Of a DNA stretch of 64,000 nt, positions 22,730 to 30,770 are shown one piece after another. The notes below the pieces were generated by a model that saw only the letters and a list, made by a program, of their open reading frames with translations, was not told the origin of the DNA and did no database searches. The DNA lies in NCBI RefSeq assembly GCF_002920635.1, contig NZ_PQSR01000026.1, positions 16,637 to 80,636 of the forward strand, read 5' to 3'. This DNA comes from Streptomyces sp. Ru72. Lineage in GTDB: Bacteria; Actinomycetota; Actinomycetes; Streptomycetales; Streptomycetaceae. Within the stretch, counting starts at the first letter, position 1, and each line of letters starts with the position of its first letter. Position numbers and translations under genes: made by a program.

Positions 22730-23039
22730 GGTTCAACCAGTGTCGCAGATCCAATCGGGTGACCTGCGGGTGTCGCTCGCTACGACTGTCGTCAGTAGTC
22801 GCGACCGGTCGTCCCCGGTCGCCACCGAGCGGCCTCGGGCGGCCCGAGACGGCCCAGGGGTGATCACTCGTGGGCTGCCCGCCACTGGTCGAGGCCGACC
22901 CTGACCTGGTGACTGTGAGTGTGCCGGAGGACCTCACCGAACTCACCCGGGCGCGGTGGCGGTGCACCGCGACCGCGGGTCCCTCGGCCGTGGCGGGGCC
23001 GCAGGCCGTTGTGGCTGCGGCCCCGCTCCGGCGTCGGGG
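22730..23039. other. Intergenic region with a possible gene remnant
   Basis: No intact gene is supported. At 22870 a GTG opens a short reading frame whose first 27 or so codons (CPPLVEADPDLVTVSVPEDL and onwards) look protein-like before dissolving into the terminator of the GH74 gene. I have an impression, not a match I can verify, of small actinobacterial proteins with this kind of start. The 5' half, which should hold the rlmN promoter, shows no clear -35/-10 pair. Confidence 0.35.
22995..23024 (-). terminator. Terminator hairpin of the GH74 gene
   Basis: GGGGCCGCAG (22995-23004) and CTGCGGCCCC (23015-23024), a perfect 10-bp stem with a 10-base loop, 15 bases past the GH74 stop codon. Confidence 0.7.
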
Positions 23040-25718
23040 TCAGGACGGGTCGCCGTACTGGAGGCCGCGTCCGTTGGTGCCGATGTAGACGCGGCCGTAG
23101 GTGTCGGGGTCGCCGGTGATGATGCCGAGGCTGCCGATGGTGCCCCACTGGTGGGCGTCGTCGTTGATGCGCAGCCAGGTGGCGCCCTTGTCGGTGGAGC
23201 GGAAGACCCCGGTGACGTCCTTGACGGTGCCGATCAGGTACAGGGCCTGGTACTTGGCGCCCGGCGCGGCCTTGCCGAAGCCGAGGGCGGACGCAGACTG
23301 CACCGCTTTGAGCGTGGTGAAGGTGCGGCCGCCGTCGGTGGAGTGCAGCAGCCCCTTGGCGCCACCGGCGATCCACAGGTCCCCGGCGATCCCGGGGACG
23401 GCCGAGAGCCGGCCGGCGGGCAGGTCGGTGGCGCGGGCGGTGAAGGTCGCGCCGCCGTCGGTGCTGGCGTAGAGCGTGCCGCCGGAAAGTGAGTAGAAGG
23501 TCCTGGCCGAGGAGCGGTCGGCGACGACCACGGCGTCGGGGCCCAGTCCGCCGACCTTCGACCAGCTCGCCCCCTTGTCGGTCGAGCGGTACGGGGCCTG
23601 GCCGGCCTCGGTCCAGACGATGGTGGTGCCGTCCGCCGCGAGCGCGACGTGGCCGCTGTCGGCGCTGCCCACCGGTTCTGCCTTGAAGCCGTTCCAGCTG
23701 CGGCCGCCGTCGGTGGAGTAGGCGCCGTCCTGCGCGCCGCCACGGCCGACGCGGACCATCATCGAGGGGTCGGACTGGGCGAAATCGATGCCGGTGCTGG
23801 TGGTCATCAGCGGGTTCTTCAGCCGCCCGGCGGGCACCTTGGTCAGGGAGTCGTAGCGGAAACCGCCCTGGTCGCCCATGGCGGTGACGAGGGTGGCGCC
23901 GCCGGGCGGGGCGATCGCGTCCGTCAGCGCGGTCTCCTCCAGCCCGCGGGCGCCCACGGTCCAGTGGCTGGTGCCGCCGCTGTCGGCGGCGGTGACGTCC
24001 TTGCTGCGCCAGATGCCGTTGCCGGTGCCGTACAGCACATGCCCGGAGTCGAAGGGGTCGATGGCCAGGGCGGTCATCCAGTGCCCGATGCCGGTACCGA
24101 CGTACGGAGCGGCGGAGGCGTCCCGGACCGACTTGCCGGCCAGTGCCTTCCAGGTCGTACCGCCGTCGGTGGTGCGGTAGAGCTCGTCCTCGGGCCACCA
24201 GCGGTCCAGGGTGGTGACCATCACCGTGGACGGCTTGCGCGGGTCGACGGCCAGGCCGGAGAACCCGTAGCTGCCGCTGGACGGGGAGACGTTCTTCCAC
24301 GCCCCGCGGGCCGGCGTGTACTTCCACACGGAGCCCGCCGTCACGCCGTTGGGTCCGAGGGCGTTGGTGTACGTCAGGTACAGCGAGCCGTCACCGGAGA
24401 GGACGCCGTGCTGCGGCATCTGGCCGGTGGGCTGCCCGGAGACGGCCTGCCAGGTGCTGCCGCCGTCGGTCGAGCGGTACAGGGAGGTGGACCTGTCGGC
24501 GACGCCGACGTAGATCGTCTTGCTTCCGGCCGGACCGTACGTCACGAAGGAGATGCCCGCGCCGCTGCTCGCCCCGTCCATGACGGGGAACGAGGACACC
24601 TGCCTCCATGTCACGCCGTGGTCCGTACTGCGCCACAGACCGTTCTTGCGGGTGCCCAGCAGCAGGGTGCCGTCGTCCGCGGGGTTGATCGCGAGCCGTT
24701 CGCCCGCCCCGCGGCCGTCCTCGTTGGCGCCCAGCTTGAAGGGCAGATCGGTGCGCTTGAAGGTGCGGCCCCGGTCGGTGGAGCGCAGGATCGCGCCGTT
24801 GCCCGCCCAGCTGTTGGTGTAGGTGCCCGCCGCGAGGTAGAGCCGGGCGGGGTCGACGGGGTCGGTGGCCAGCGCATCGATGCCCAGCAGGTTCCAGTCC
24901 TTCTCCCCGACCCAGTCGGTCAGCGGAATCCACTGCTCTGCCCCGGTGTCCCAGCGGTAGGCGCCGCCCATGTCGGTACGCGCGTACAGCAGGCCCTTCT
25001 CTCGCGGGTTGAACACCAGCCCGGTGACGTAACCGCCGCCCACCACCTGGGCGTTCTTCCACGCATACGGTCCGGCCGCGGCCGTGGTCCGCGTCCCGCC
25101 GGTCCCGGCCGCCCGGCTCTCGGCCGTCTTCACCAGCTTCCACTGCTGGTTGGTGCTGCCCCTGCTGGGATACTGGACGATTGCCGCTCCCTGGGCCGTG
25201 GAGCCTCCGAGGACGTCCAGGACCTGGCCGCTCCTGCGGGAGATGAAGGTGACGGCGTCGGAACCGCTCACATCCTCGATCTTCCACTCCTGGGAGGCGG
25301 AGGAGCTGTCGGTCTGCTGCTCGGCGACGGCTCCCTGGGCGGTCGAATTGCCTGCTATGCCCAGCACTTTGCCGCTGTTGCGGTTCACCAGCTCGTAGTA
25401 GCCGTCCCCGGTGGGCCTCAGCCTCCACTGCTGGTTGGCGGTGTTCTGGTCGGTCCACTGCTGGACACGGGTGCCGTCGGCGGTGGAGAAGCCGTTGACG
25501 TCCAGCACCTTGCCGCTGCGCACGGAGACCAGGCGGTAGTAGGCACTGCCGTCGACCGTTGCGGCCTGCGAGCCCTCCTGAGCGAACAGGAGGTACGGCA
25601 CGACGATGGCGGGCACGCCGAGCAGCAGACCGGTGGCGGTCCAGCGACGGCGGTGACGCCCGCGGTGCCCGCCGTTCGTGGGGTTCCCGCGATGCCCGCC
25701 GTTCGTGGGGTTGTTCAT
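23040..25718 (-). CDS. Secreted xyloglucanase-type glycoside hydrolase (GH74) with N-terminal ricin-type carbohydrate-binding domain
   Basis: 892 residues from ATG 25718. The N-terminus has a 9-residue duplication (NPTNGGHRG twice), an arginine cluster, and a hydrophobic span (about 30-47) that works as signal peptide or anchor. Residues about 58-196 form a beta-trefoil with QxW marks at QQW 97, QEW 143 and QQW 191. The rest (about 215-892) is a double beta-propeller with many Asp-box-like repeats (STDGG.TW). It carries the GH74 catalytic signature ARTDMGGAYRW (Asp about 249), and the second acid is probably in AMGDQGGFRYD. The family cuts xyloglucan in plant cell walls. Having the lectin domain in front is a distinctive arrangement. 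Confidence 0.9.
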   Translation of the reverse strand: MNNPTNGGHRGNPTNGGHRGRHRRRWTATGLLLGVPAIVVPYLLFAQEGSQAATVDGSAYYRLVSVRSGKVLDVNGFSTADGTRVQQWTDQNTANQQWRLRPTGDGYYELVNRNSGKVLGIAGNSTAQGAVAEQQTDSSSASQEWKIEDVSGSDAVTFISRRSGQVLDVLGGSTAQGAAIVQYPSRGSTNQQWKLVKTAESRAAGTGGTRTTAAAGPYAWKNAQVVGGGYVTGLVFNPREKGLLYARTDMGGAYRWDTGAEQWIPLTDWVGEKDWNLLGIDALATDPVDPARLYLAAGTYTNSWAGNGAILRSTDRGRTFKRTDLPFKLGANEDGRGAGERLAINPADDGTLLLGTRKNGLWRSTDHGVTWRQVSSFPVMDGASSGAGISFVTYGPAGSKTIYVGVADRSTSLYRSTDGGSTWQAVSGQPTGQMPQHGVLSGDGSLYLTYTNALGPNGVTAGSVWKYTPARGAWKNVSPSSGSYGFSGLAVDPRKPSTVMVTTLDRWWPEDELYRTTDGGTTWKALAGKSVRDASAAPYVGTGIGHWMTALAIDPFDSGHVLYGTGNGIWRSKDVTAADSGGTSHWTVGARGLEETALTDAIAPPGGATLVTAMGDQGGFRYDSLTKVPAGRLKNPLMTTSTGIDFAQSDPSMMVRVGRGGAQDGAYSTDGGRSWNGFKAEPVGSADSGHVALAADGTTIVWTEAGQAPYRSTDKGASWSKVGGLGPDAVVVADRSSARTFYSLSGGTLYASTDGGATFTARATDLPAGRLSAVPGIAGDLWIAGGAKGLLHSTDGGRTFTTLKAVQSASALGFGKAAPGAKYQALYLIGTVKDVTGVFRSTDKGATWLRINDDAHQWGTIGSLGIITGDPDTYGRVYIGTNGRGLQYGDPS
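25669..25716. repeat. Tandem direct repeat of about 27 bp in the GH74 N-terminal region
   Basis: GCCCGCCGTTCGTGGGGTT occurs twice in tandem and encodes NPTNGGHRG twice at the very start of the GH74 protein, before the signal sequence. Confidence 0.75.
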
Positions 25719-25873
25719 GGGAGAGACGTTCTCCTTGCAAGCTGCTGACCAGAGGAAGGCGGACCCAAGCACTGCAGTGGCCGGATCCGACTCCTTGTGG
25801 TCACAGGCTCCCCAAAGGGTTGCCTTGCGCCAGGAACTTTTTCTCTGCCCGTTCCCGGGGCGCGCCGGCCCCG

Positions 25874-26000
25874 GGTTGACGCTGCGGGCGTACGCGCACC
25901 TGATGCCGTCGGGCCAGGAGCCGTACGAGGAAGGCTGTGGATCGGGTGCTCTGCGGCCCCGGTACGTACCTGACGGCCCCGAGCAGCCCAGTGGCCCACA
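25874..26000 (+). pseudogene. Remnant of a tyrosine recombinase (integrase) C-terminus, frameshifted
   Basis: Reading from 25876, LTLRAYAHLMPSGQE closely matches the C-terminal motif of tyrosine recombinases from actinobacterial integrative elements, where the Tyr in YAHL is the nucleophile. After GQE the natural continuation RTRKAVDRVLCGPG is in the next frame, reached by skipping one base at about 25921, so at least one frameshift has occurred. No preceding integrase body is present. This looks like the scar of a former integrative element. Both pieces are short, so the call rests on motif resemblance and on the two frames joining sensibly. Confidence 0.6.
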
Positions 26001-26044
26001 CCAGGCGCCCTGTCCGCGCCGAACGCGCTGCTGGAGGTCTCCTG

Positions 26045-26059
26045 CGGGCGCGGCCCGCG
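26045..26059 (-). terminator. Small hairpin downstream of the YceI gene
   Basis: GCGGGC (26045-26050), 3-base loop, GCCCGC (26054-26059), 7 bases past the stop codon. Short but perfectly placed. Confidence 0.35.
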
Positions 26060-26066
26060 TGTCCCG

Positions 26067-26744
26067 TCAGGCGGTGGCGGTGGCGCGGATGGCCGCGATG
26101 TCGAACTGGAGGCGGACCTTGTCGCTCACCATGGCGCCGCCCTCGGCCAGCCTGGCGTTGTAGGTCAGGCCCCAGTCGGAACGGTTGATCGTGGTGGTGC
26201 CGTCGAAGCCGACGCGCTCGTAACCGAACGGGTCCGTCACATGACCGATGTAGGTGAGTTCCAGGTCGACGGGACGGGTGGTGCCCTTGATGGTGAGGTC
26301 ACCGGTCATGCGGTAGACGTCCTCGCCCGCGAGGTGCACAGCGGTGCTGGTGAAGGTCATCCGCGGGTAGGTCGCGGAGTCCAGGAAGTCGCGGCCGACC
26401 AGGTGCGCGTCGCGCTGCTCGACACCGGTCTCGACGCTGGCGGTGAACAGCGCGATGTCGGCACGGGAGCGGGCCGGGTCGCGACCGTCGAAGTAGAGGC
26501 GGCTGTCGTACTGCGCGAAGGCGCCGCGCACCGTCGTCACCATGGCGTGCCGCACGGAGAACCCGATCCTGCTGTGCGCGGGGTCGATCATCCACTCGCC
26601 GGTGAGAGCCTGCAGGTCGGGATCAGGCAGAACGCCGACACCGGTGTGCGCCGGGGCGGCGGGGCTCAGCGGGGCGCCGGAGGCGACGGGTGCGGCGGGA
26701 GCCGCCGCGCGTCGGAGTGGAGAGCTGCGGCCGAAAAGGTTCAT
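26067..26744 (-). CDS. YceI family protein
   Basis: 225 residues. The YceI lipocalin-like fold is recognisable from GEWMIDPAHSRIGFSVRHAMVTTVRGAF, then ASVETGVEQRDAHLVGRDFLDSATYPRMTFTST, GDLTIKGTTRPVDLELTYIG, and SDWGLTYNARLAEGGAMVSDKVRL. Family members bind isoprenoid or amphiphilic lipids in a hydrophobic pocket. About 45 Ala/Pro-rich residues precede the domain without a convincing signal peptide. It lies between the integrase remnant and cdsA, and may belong to the inserted patch. Confidence 0.87.
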   Translation of the reverse strand: MNLFGRSSPLRRAAAPAAPVASGAPLSPAAPAHTGVGVLPDPDLQALTGEWMIDPAHSRIGFSVRHAMVTTVRGAFAQYDSRLYFDGRDPARSRADIALFTASVETGVEQRDAHLVGRDFLDSATYPRMTFTSTAVHLAGEDVYRMTGDLTIKGTTRPVDLELTYIGHVTDPFGYERVGFDGTTTINRSDWGLTYNARLAEGGAMVSDKVRLQFDIAAIRATATA

Positions 26745-26858
26745 GACGCATGTAGGTATGTCAGGGCCACCGGCGCCCGCAAGGCCTGGTCAGGAAACCC
26801 GACCCTTCATCGGCAGACCTTCACAGGCGGGCGTATCGGCTGGCTCTCGACACGACGA

Positions 26859-26891
26859 AGGGGCCCGCCGCCCTGTGGACGGCGAGCCCCT
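26859..26891 (-). terminator. Hairpin after cdsA
   Basis: AGGGGC (26859-26864) pairs with GCCCCT (26885-26890), with inner GCCG/CGGC pairing, about 20 bases past the cdsA stop. Confidence 0.6.
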
Positions 26892-26909
26892 CTGCCCGGA
26901 CGACACAGG

Positions 26910-28037
26910 TCAGGCCGACCCCACGAAGATCACCATCAGCAGCCACACCACCGGCGCCGTCGGCAGCAAGGAGTCGAGGCGGTCCATGATCCCGCCGTGG
27001 CCCGGCAGCAGCGTGCCCATGTCCTTGATGCCGAGGTCTCGTTTGATCATGGACTCGCCGAGGTCGCCGAGGGTGGCGCTGGCCGCGACCGCGAGCCCCA
27101 GCAGCAGGCCCTGCCACCAGGAACCGCCGTCGATCAGGAACTGCATGCACAGGGCCCCCGCGCCCATCGCGAAGGTGACCGCCCCTATGAGACCCTCTCG
27201 GGTCTTGCCGGGACTGATGCGCGGGGCCAGCTTGTGCCGGCCGAAGCGCCACCCGATCGCGTACGCGCCCGTGTCGCTGACGACCGTCAGGAGCAGGAAG
27301 GTCAGCACGCGCTGCGGGCCGTCGTCGGCCGTGAGCATCATGGCGACGAACGTGGCCAGGAACGGCACGTAGAAGGCTGCGAAGACGCCTGCCGTGACGT
27401 CCCGCAGGTAGCCGTCCGGCGGCTCCGTCATGCGCCACACCAGGACCGCGAGCGCGGTCAGCGCCATCGCCACCCAGGCTCCCTCGGCGCCCCGCACATA
27501 GCCGGCGACGATCATCGCCGCGCCGCCGACCGCGAGCGGCACCAGCGGCGCATTGATGCCCTTGCGTTCCTCCAGCCGCTTCGTCAGCTCCCACAGGCCC
27601 ACCACGACGGCGACCGCTATGACGCCGACGAACACGGCCTTGACGATGAACAACGAGGCGACGATCACGACGCCGAGCCCGACGCCGACCCCTATGGCCG
27701 CGCCCAGGTCACGGCCCGCACTCTTCTTCTGAGGTGCGGGTGCCGGCTGCGGGGCGTCGGGCATGGGCTCCGTATTCTGCGGCGCCGCCCACGGGGACGG
27801 CACCTGCGGCGTCTCGTCGCGGAACAAGGGGCCGCGTCGACGGGCGGCGACCCCCCGGTCGTCATCCTGGTCTCCGCCGGGCGCGGGTACCTCGGGCACG
27901 ATGGGCATGGGGCGAGTCTGCTGGGCGTCATGCGCATCGTACGCGGGACCCGCCGGGCCGACGCGCTGGCCAGGCCCCTGCTCAGTGGGCCCCCAGTACC
28001 CGGCCTGTGGCGGCGCCCCCCAGGAAGAGTCGTTCAT
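26910..28037 (-). CDS. cdsA: Phosphatidate cytidylyltransferase
   Basis: 375 residues. A cytoplasmic Pro/Asp/Arg-rich head of about 110 residues precedes about eight membrane spans. The CDP-diglyceride synthase signature is at the C-terminus: ATLGDLGESMIKRDLGIKDM followed by GHGGIMDRLDSLL. It makes CDP-diacylglycerol from phosphatidate and CTP for phospholipid synthesis. The start ATG shares one base with the TGA of frr (TGATG), which implies coupled translation. It ends the rpsB-tsf-pyrH-frr-cdsA gene series. The long disordered head is common in actinobacterial CdsA. Confidence 0.94.
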   Translation of the reverse strand: MNDSSWGAPPQAGYWGPTEQGPGQRVGPAGPAYDAHDAQQTRPMPIVPEVPAPGGDQDDDRGVAARRRGPLFRDETPQVPSPWAAPQNTEPMPDAPQPAPAPQKKSAGRDLGAAIGVGVGLGVVIVASLFIVKAVFVGVIAVAVVVGLWELTKRLEERKGINAPLVPLAVGGAAMIVAGYVRGAEGAWVAMALTALAVLVWRMTEPPDGYLRDVTAGVFAAFYVPFLATFVAMMLTADDGPQRVLTFLLLTVVSDTGAYAIGWRFGRHKLAPRISPGKTREGLIGAVTFAMGAGALCMQFLIDGGSWWQGLLLGLAVAASATLGDLGESMIKRDLGIKDMGTLLPGHGGIMDRLDSLLPTAPVVWLLMVIFVGSA

Positions 28038-28594
28038 CAGACCTCGAGGAGCTCCGCTTCCTTGTGCTTGAGCAGCTCGTCCACCTGTGCGACGTACTTC
28101 GCGGTGGTGTCGTCGAGCTCCTTCTCCGCACGGCGGCCCTCGTCCTCGCCGACCTCGCCGTCCTTGACGAGCTTGTCGATGGCGTCCTTCGCCTTGCGGC
28201 GCACGGAACGGATCGAGACCTTGGCGTCCTCGCCCTTGCCCTTGGCGACCTTGATGTACTCGCGGCGCCGCTCCTCGGTGAGCTCGGGGAACACCACACG
28301 GATGATGTTGCCGTCATTGCTCGGGTTGACGCCCAGGTCGGAGTCGCGGATCGCCTGCTCGATGTTGCGCAGCGCGCTCTTGTCGAACGGCGTCACCACG
28401 GCCATACGCGGTTCCGGCACCGAGAACGAGGCCAGCTGGTTGATCGGCGTCGGTGCGCCGTAGTAGTCGGCCACGATCTTGTTGAACATCGCCGGGTGCG
28501 CACGACCGGTGCGGATCGCGGCGAAGTCCTCCTTGGCGACCACGACGGCCTTCTCCATCTTCTCCTCGGCCTCGAGGAGGGTCTCTTCGATCAC
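28037..28594 (-). CDS. frr: Ribosome-recycling factor
   Basis: 185 residues, the standard length, from GTG 28594 with AGGAG 6 bases upstream. The sequence is a clear RRF: MEKAVVVAKEDFAAIRTGRAHPAMF, FSVPEPRMAVVTPFD, NDGNIIRVVFPELTEERRREYIK and RSVRRKAKDAIDKL. It splits post-termination ribosomes with EF-G. The gene lies between pyrH and cdsA and overlaps cdsA by one base. Confidence 0.96.
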   Translation of the reverse strand: MIEETLLEAEEKMEKAVVVAKEDFAAIRTGRAHPAMFNKIVADYYGAPTPINQLASFSVPEPRMAVVTPFDKSALRNIEQAIRDSDLGVNPSNDGNIIRVVFPELTEERRREYIKVAKGKGEDAKVSIRSVRRKAKDAIDKLVKDGEVGEDEGRRAEKELDDTTAKYVAQVDELLKHKEAELLEV

Positions 28595-28762
28595 CACTTG
28601 CTCCTGCGTGTCTTGAGTAGGCCCGGCAACGGTCCTCATCGGTCTGCGGCCGGCTGCGTCGCGTCTTCTTCCTGCACGGTTCCCGACCGGCAGGACATTG
28701 TCCATCCCCCGGTCAGGGTCCCTCGCCCGGACGGGGTTCACCCCCGACGGGTCTGCCTCCGG

Positions 28763-29521
28763 TCACTCCCGGCCGCCTTGGTCACCCACGAGTGTGCCGA
28801 TCTTCTCACCCTTGACGGCCCGGGCGATATTGCCCTCCGCCAGCAGCTCGAAGACGAGGATGGGCAGCTTGTTGTCCCGGCACAGCGTGATCGCGGTCAT
28901 GTCGGCGACCTTCAGGTCCCGGGTGATGACCTCGCCGTAGCTGAGCGAGTCGAACTTGACGGCCTCGGGGTTGGTCTTCGGGTCGGAGTCGTAGACCCCG
29001 TCCACACCGTTCTTACCCATCAGCAGCGCCTCGGCGTCGATCTCGAGGGCACGCTGGGCGGCGGTCGTGTCGGTGGAGAAGTACGGCATGCCCATACCGG
29101 CACCGAAGATGACCACGCGGCCCTTCTCCAGGTGGCGCACGGCGCGCAGCGGGATGTACGGCTCGGCGACCTGGCCCATGGTGATGGCGGTCTGCACGCG
29201 CGAGTCGATGCCCTCCTTCTCCAGGAAGTCCTGGAGGGCGAGGCAGTTCATGACCGTGCCCAGCATGCCCATGTAGTCGGAGCGGGCCCGGTCCATGCCG
29301 CGCTGCTGGAGTTCCGCGCCGCGGAAGAAGTTGCCGCCGCCGATGACGACGGCGATCTGGGATCCGTCGCGCACCACGGCCGCGATCTCCCGGGCGATGG
29401 CGTGCACCACGTCCGGGTCGACGCCCAGTCCGGTGCCGCCGGAGAACGCCTCTCCGGACAGCTTCAGCAGGAACCGGCCGCGAACTTTGCCGTCGTCGCT
29501 CTTCTCGGCCTTGGTGGTCAT
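28763..29521 (-). CDS. pyrH: UMP kinase
   Basis: 252 residues from ATG 29521 with GAGGAGA upstream. Amino-acid kinase family features: RFLLKLSGEAFSG, VVIGGGNFFRGAEL, GRVVIFGAGMGMPYFSTDT, LLMGKNGVDGVYDSDP. It phosphorylates UMP to UDP with ATP and is the bacterial, hexameric, GTP-activated type. The 190-bp gap after tsf contains a strong hairpin (29552-29601), so pyrH probably has reduced readthrough from tsf or a promoter of its own. Confidence 0.96.
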   Translation of the reverse strand: MTTKAEKSDDGKVRGRFLLKLSGEAFSGGTGLGVDPDVVHAIAREIAAVVRDGSQIAVVIGGGNFFRGAELQQRGMDRARSDYMGMLGTVMNCLALQDFLEKEGIDSRVQTAITMGQVAEPYIPLRAVRHLEKGRVVIFGAGMGMPYFSTDTTAAQRALEIDAEALLMGKNGVDGVYDSDPKTNPEAVKFDSLSYGEVITRDLKVADMTAITLCRDNKLPILVFELLAEGNIARAVKGEKIGTLVGDQGGRE

Positions 29522-29551
29522 GGAGATCTCCTCGTGGTGCGCATACGAAGA

Positions 29552-29601
29552 AGGCCATTGCCGGTGGGGCGTGTTTCGCATCCCATGCGCGGCAATGGCC
29601 T
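29552..29601 (-). terminator. Terminator or attenuator between tsf and pyrH
   Basis: AGGCCATTGCCG (29552-29563) pairs perfectly with CGGCAATGGCCT (29590-29601), 12 bp, with a 26-base loop able to fold further. On the minus strand it is followed by TTCTTCGT. It lies between the tsf stop and the pyrH ribosome-binding site. Confidence 0.72.
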
Positions 29602-29712
29602 CCTCGTCAGATCTGCTGTCGTCCGCCACACGCGTGTGCGGGTCGGCCTACGCCAGTGCGCAGACGACTGCTTTCGACCCTACCGGGGTCGCGCGTCGAT
29701 CGCGGTCCGGAC

Positions 29713-30549
29713 TCAGATGCCGACCTTGATGCGCGTGAAGCGCTTCAGGGTGACACCGGCCTCTTCGAGGACCTTCTGGACGGACTTCTTGTTGTCCAGC
29801 GCGTAGGGCTGGCCGAGCAGCGTGGCGTCCTTGAAGAAGCCGTTGAGGCGACCCTCGACGATCTTCGGCAGGGCGGCCTCGGGCTTGCCCTCGGCGCGGG
29901 TGGTCTCCTCGGCGATGCGGCGCTCGGACTCGACGACCTCGGCCGGGACGTCCTCCTTGGAGAGGTACTTCGGCGCGAAGGCGGCGATGTGCTGGGCGAC
30001 GCCCTTGGCGACCTCGGCGTTCGGCTTGTCGAGTTCGACGAGCACACCGATCTGGAACGGCAGGTCGGGCATCGTGCGGTGCATGTACGCCGACACGTAG
30101 CCGTCGGCGAACTGCGCGAAGCGGTCGAGGACGATCTTCTCGCCGAGGTTGGCGTTGGCCTCGTCGACGAACGCCTGCACGGTCTTGCCGGGCTCGATCT
30201 CGGAGGCGAGCAGGGCCTCGAGGTCGGCCGGGGAGGTCTTGGCGACGTGCTCGGCGATCGCCTGGGCGACGGCCTGGAACTTCTCGCCCTTGGCGACGAA
30301 GTCGGTCTCGCACTTCAGCTCGACGAGGACACCGGAGGAGTTGTCGTCGGCGATGATGGAGACCACGGCGCCGTTCTCGGCGGAGCGGCCCTCGCGCTTG
30401 GCGACGCCCTTCTGGCCCTTGATGCGGAGCGCCTCGACGGCCTTGTCGACGTTGCCCTCGGCCTCGTCCAGCGCCTTCTTGCAGTCCATCATGCCGGCGC
30501 CGGTGAGCTCACGGAGCTTCTTGACGTCGGCGGCGGTGTAGTTCGCCAT
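29713..30549 (-). CDS. tsf: Elongation factor Ts
   Basis: 278 residues from ATG 30549. EF-Ts features: the UBA-like head MANYTAADVKKLRELTGAGMMDCKKAL, then the core with CETDFVAKGEKF (the TDFV loop that contacts EF-Tu) and AFAPKYLSKEDVP. The C-terminus ends LEEAGVTLKRFTRIKVG. It recharges EF-Tu with GTP. The gene follows rpsB after 221 bp containing a hairpin, the usual arrangement. Confidence 0.97.
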   Translation of the reverse strand: MANYTAADVKKLRELTGAGMMDCKKALDEAEGNVDKAVEALRIKGQKGVAKREGRSAENGAVVSIIADDNSSGVLVELKCETDFVAKGEKFQAVAQAIAEHVAKTSPADLEALLASEIEPGKTVQAFVDEANANLGEKIVLDRFAQFADGYVSAYMHRTMPDLPFQIGVLVELDKPNAEVAKGVAQHIAAFAPKYLSKEDVPAEVVESERRIAEETTRAEGKPEAALPKIVEGRLNGFFKDATLLGQPYALDNKKSVQKVLEEAGVTLKRFTRIKVGI

Positions 30550-30659
30550 GATTTTCGTGAATCTCTTCTCGGAGTTCGAAGTCTCGAAGCGGCGGCCGCC
30601 GACCCGGAGGCGGGCGCCCGCCGAAGATCTACGGGCTACGAAGATCTGCTGCCGGTGAA

Positions 30660-30677
30660 GATCCGCCGACGCGGATC
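30660..30677 (-). other. Inverted repeat in the rpsB-tsf spacer
   Basis: GATCCGC (30660-30666), 4 bases, GCGGATC (30671-30677). Nearby, AGATCT-centred copies of GAAGATCT occur twice (around 30623 and 30640). The role is unknown; it may be an mRNA leader structure of tsf. Confidence 0.4.
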
Positions 30678-30714
30678 CGCCGGCCTGATGCAGATCCAAG
30701 GGCTGCGGGTGAAC

Positions 30715-30743
30715 GGCGGGTGGCGCTCACGGCGCCGCCCGCC
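30715..30743 (-). terminator. Hairpin just after rpsB
   Basis: GGCGGGTGGCGC (30715-30726) and GCGCCGCCCGCC (30732-30743) pair over 12 bp with one wobble and a 5-base loop, about 28 bases past the rpsB stop. It probably attenuates transcription into tsf. Confidence 0.65.
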
Positions 30744-30770
30744 CTCACATCAGCCGAACGGCCCTGAAGG

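Larger units (their letters stand above)
25719..26066. other. Intergenic region holding an integrase remnant
   Basis: No intact gene is supported in these 348 bases. The stretch contains the GH74 ribosome-binding site and promoter area at its left, a decayed end of a tyrosine recombinase (25874-26000), and a small hairpin near the end of the YceI gene. No tRNA gene or att-like repeat was found. Confidence 0.5.

Noticed and set aside
23649..25748. 699-codon plus-strand frame opposite the GH74 gene
   Set aside because: It has no recognisable domain and is explained by antisense codon periodicity.
25719..26066. tRNA gene or att site expected next to the integrase remnant
   Set aside because: No T-loop-like GGTTCRA sequence, acceptor stem or long direct repeat was found on either strand.
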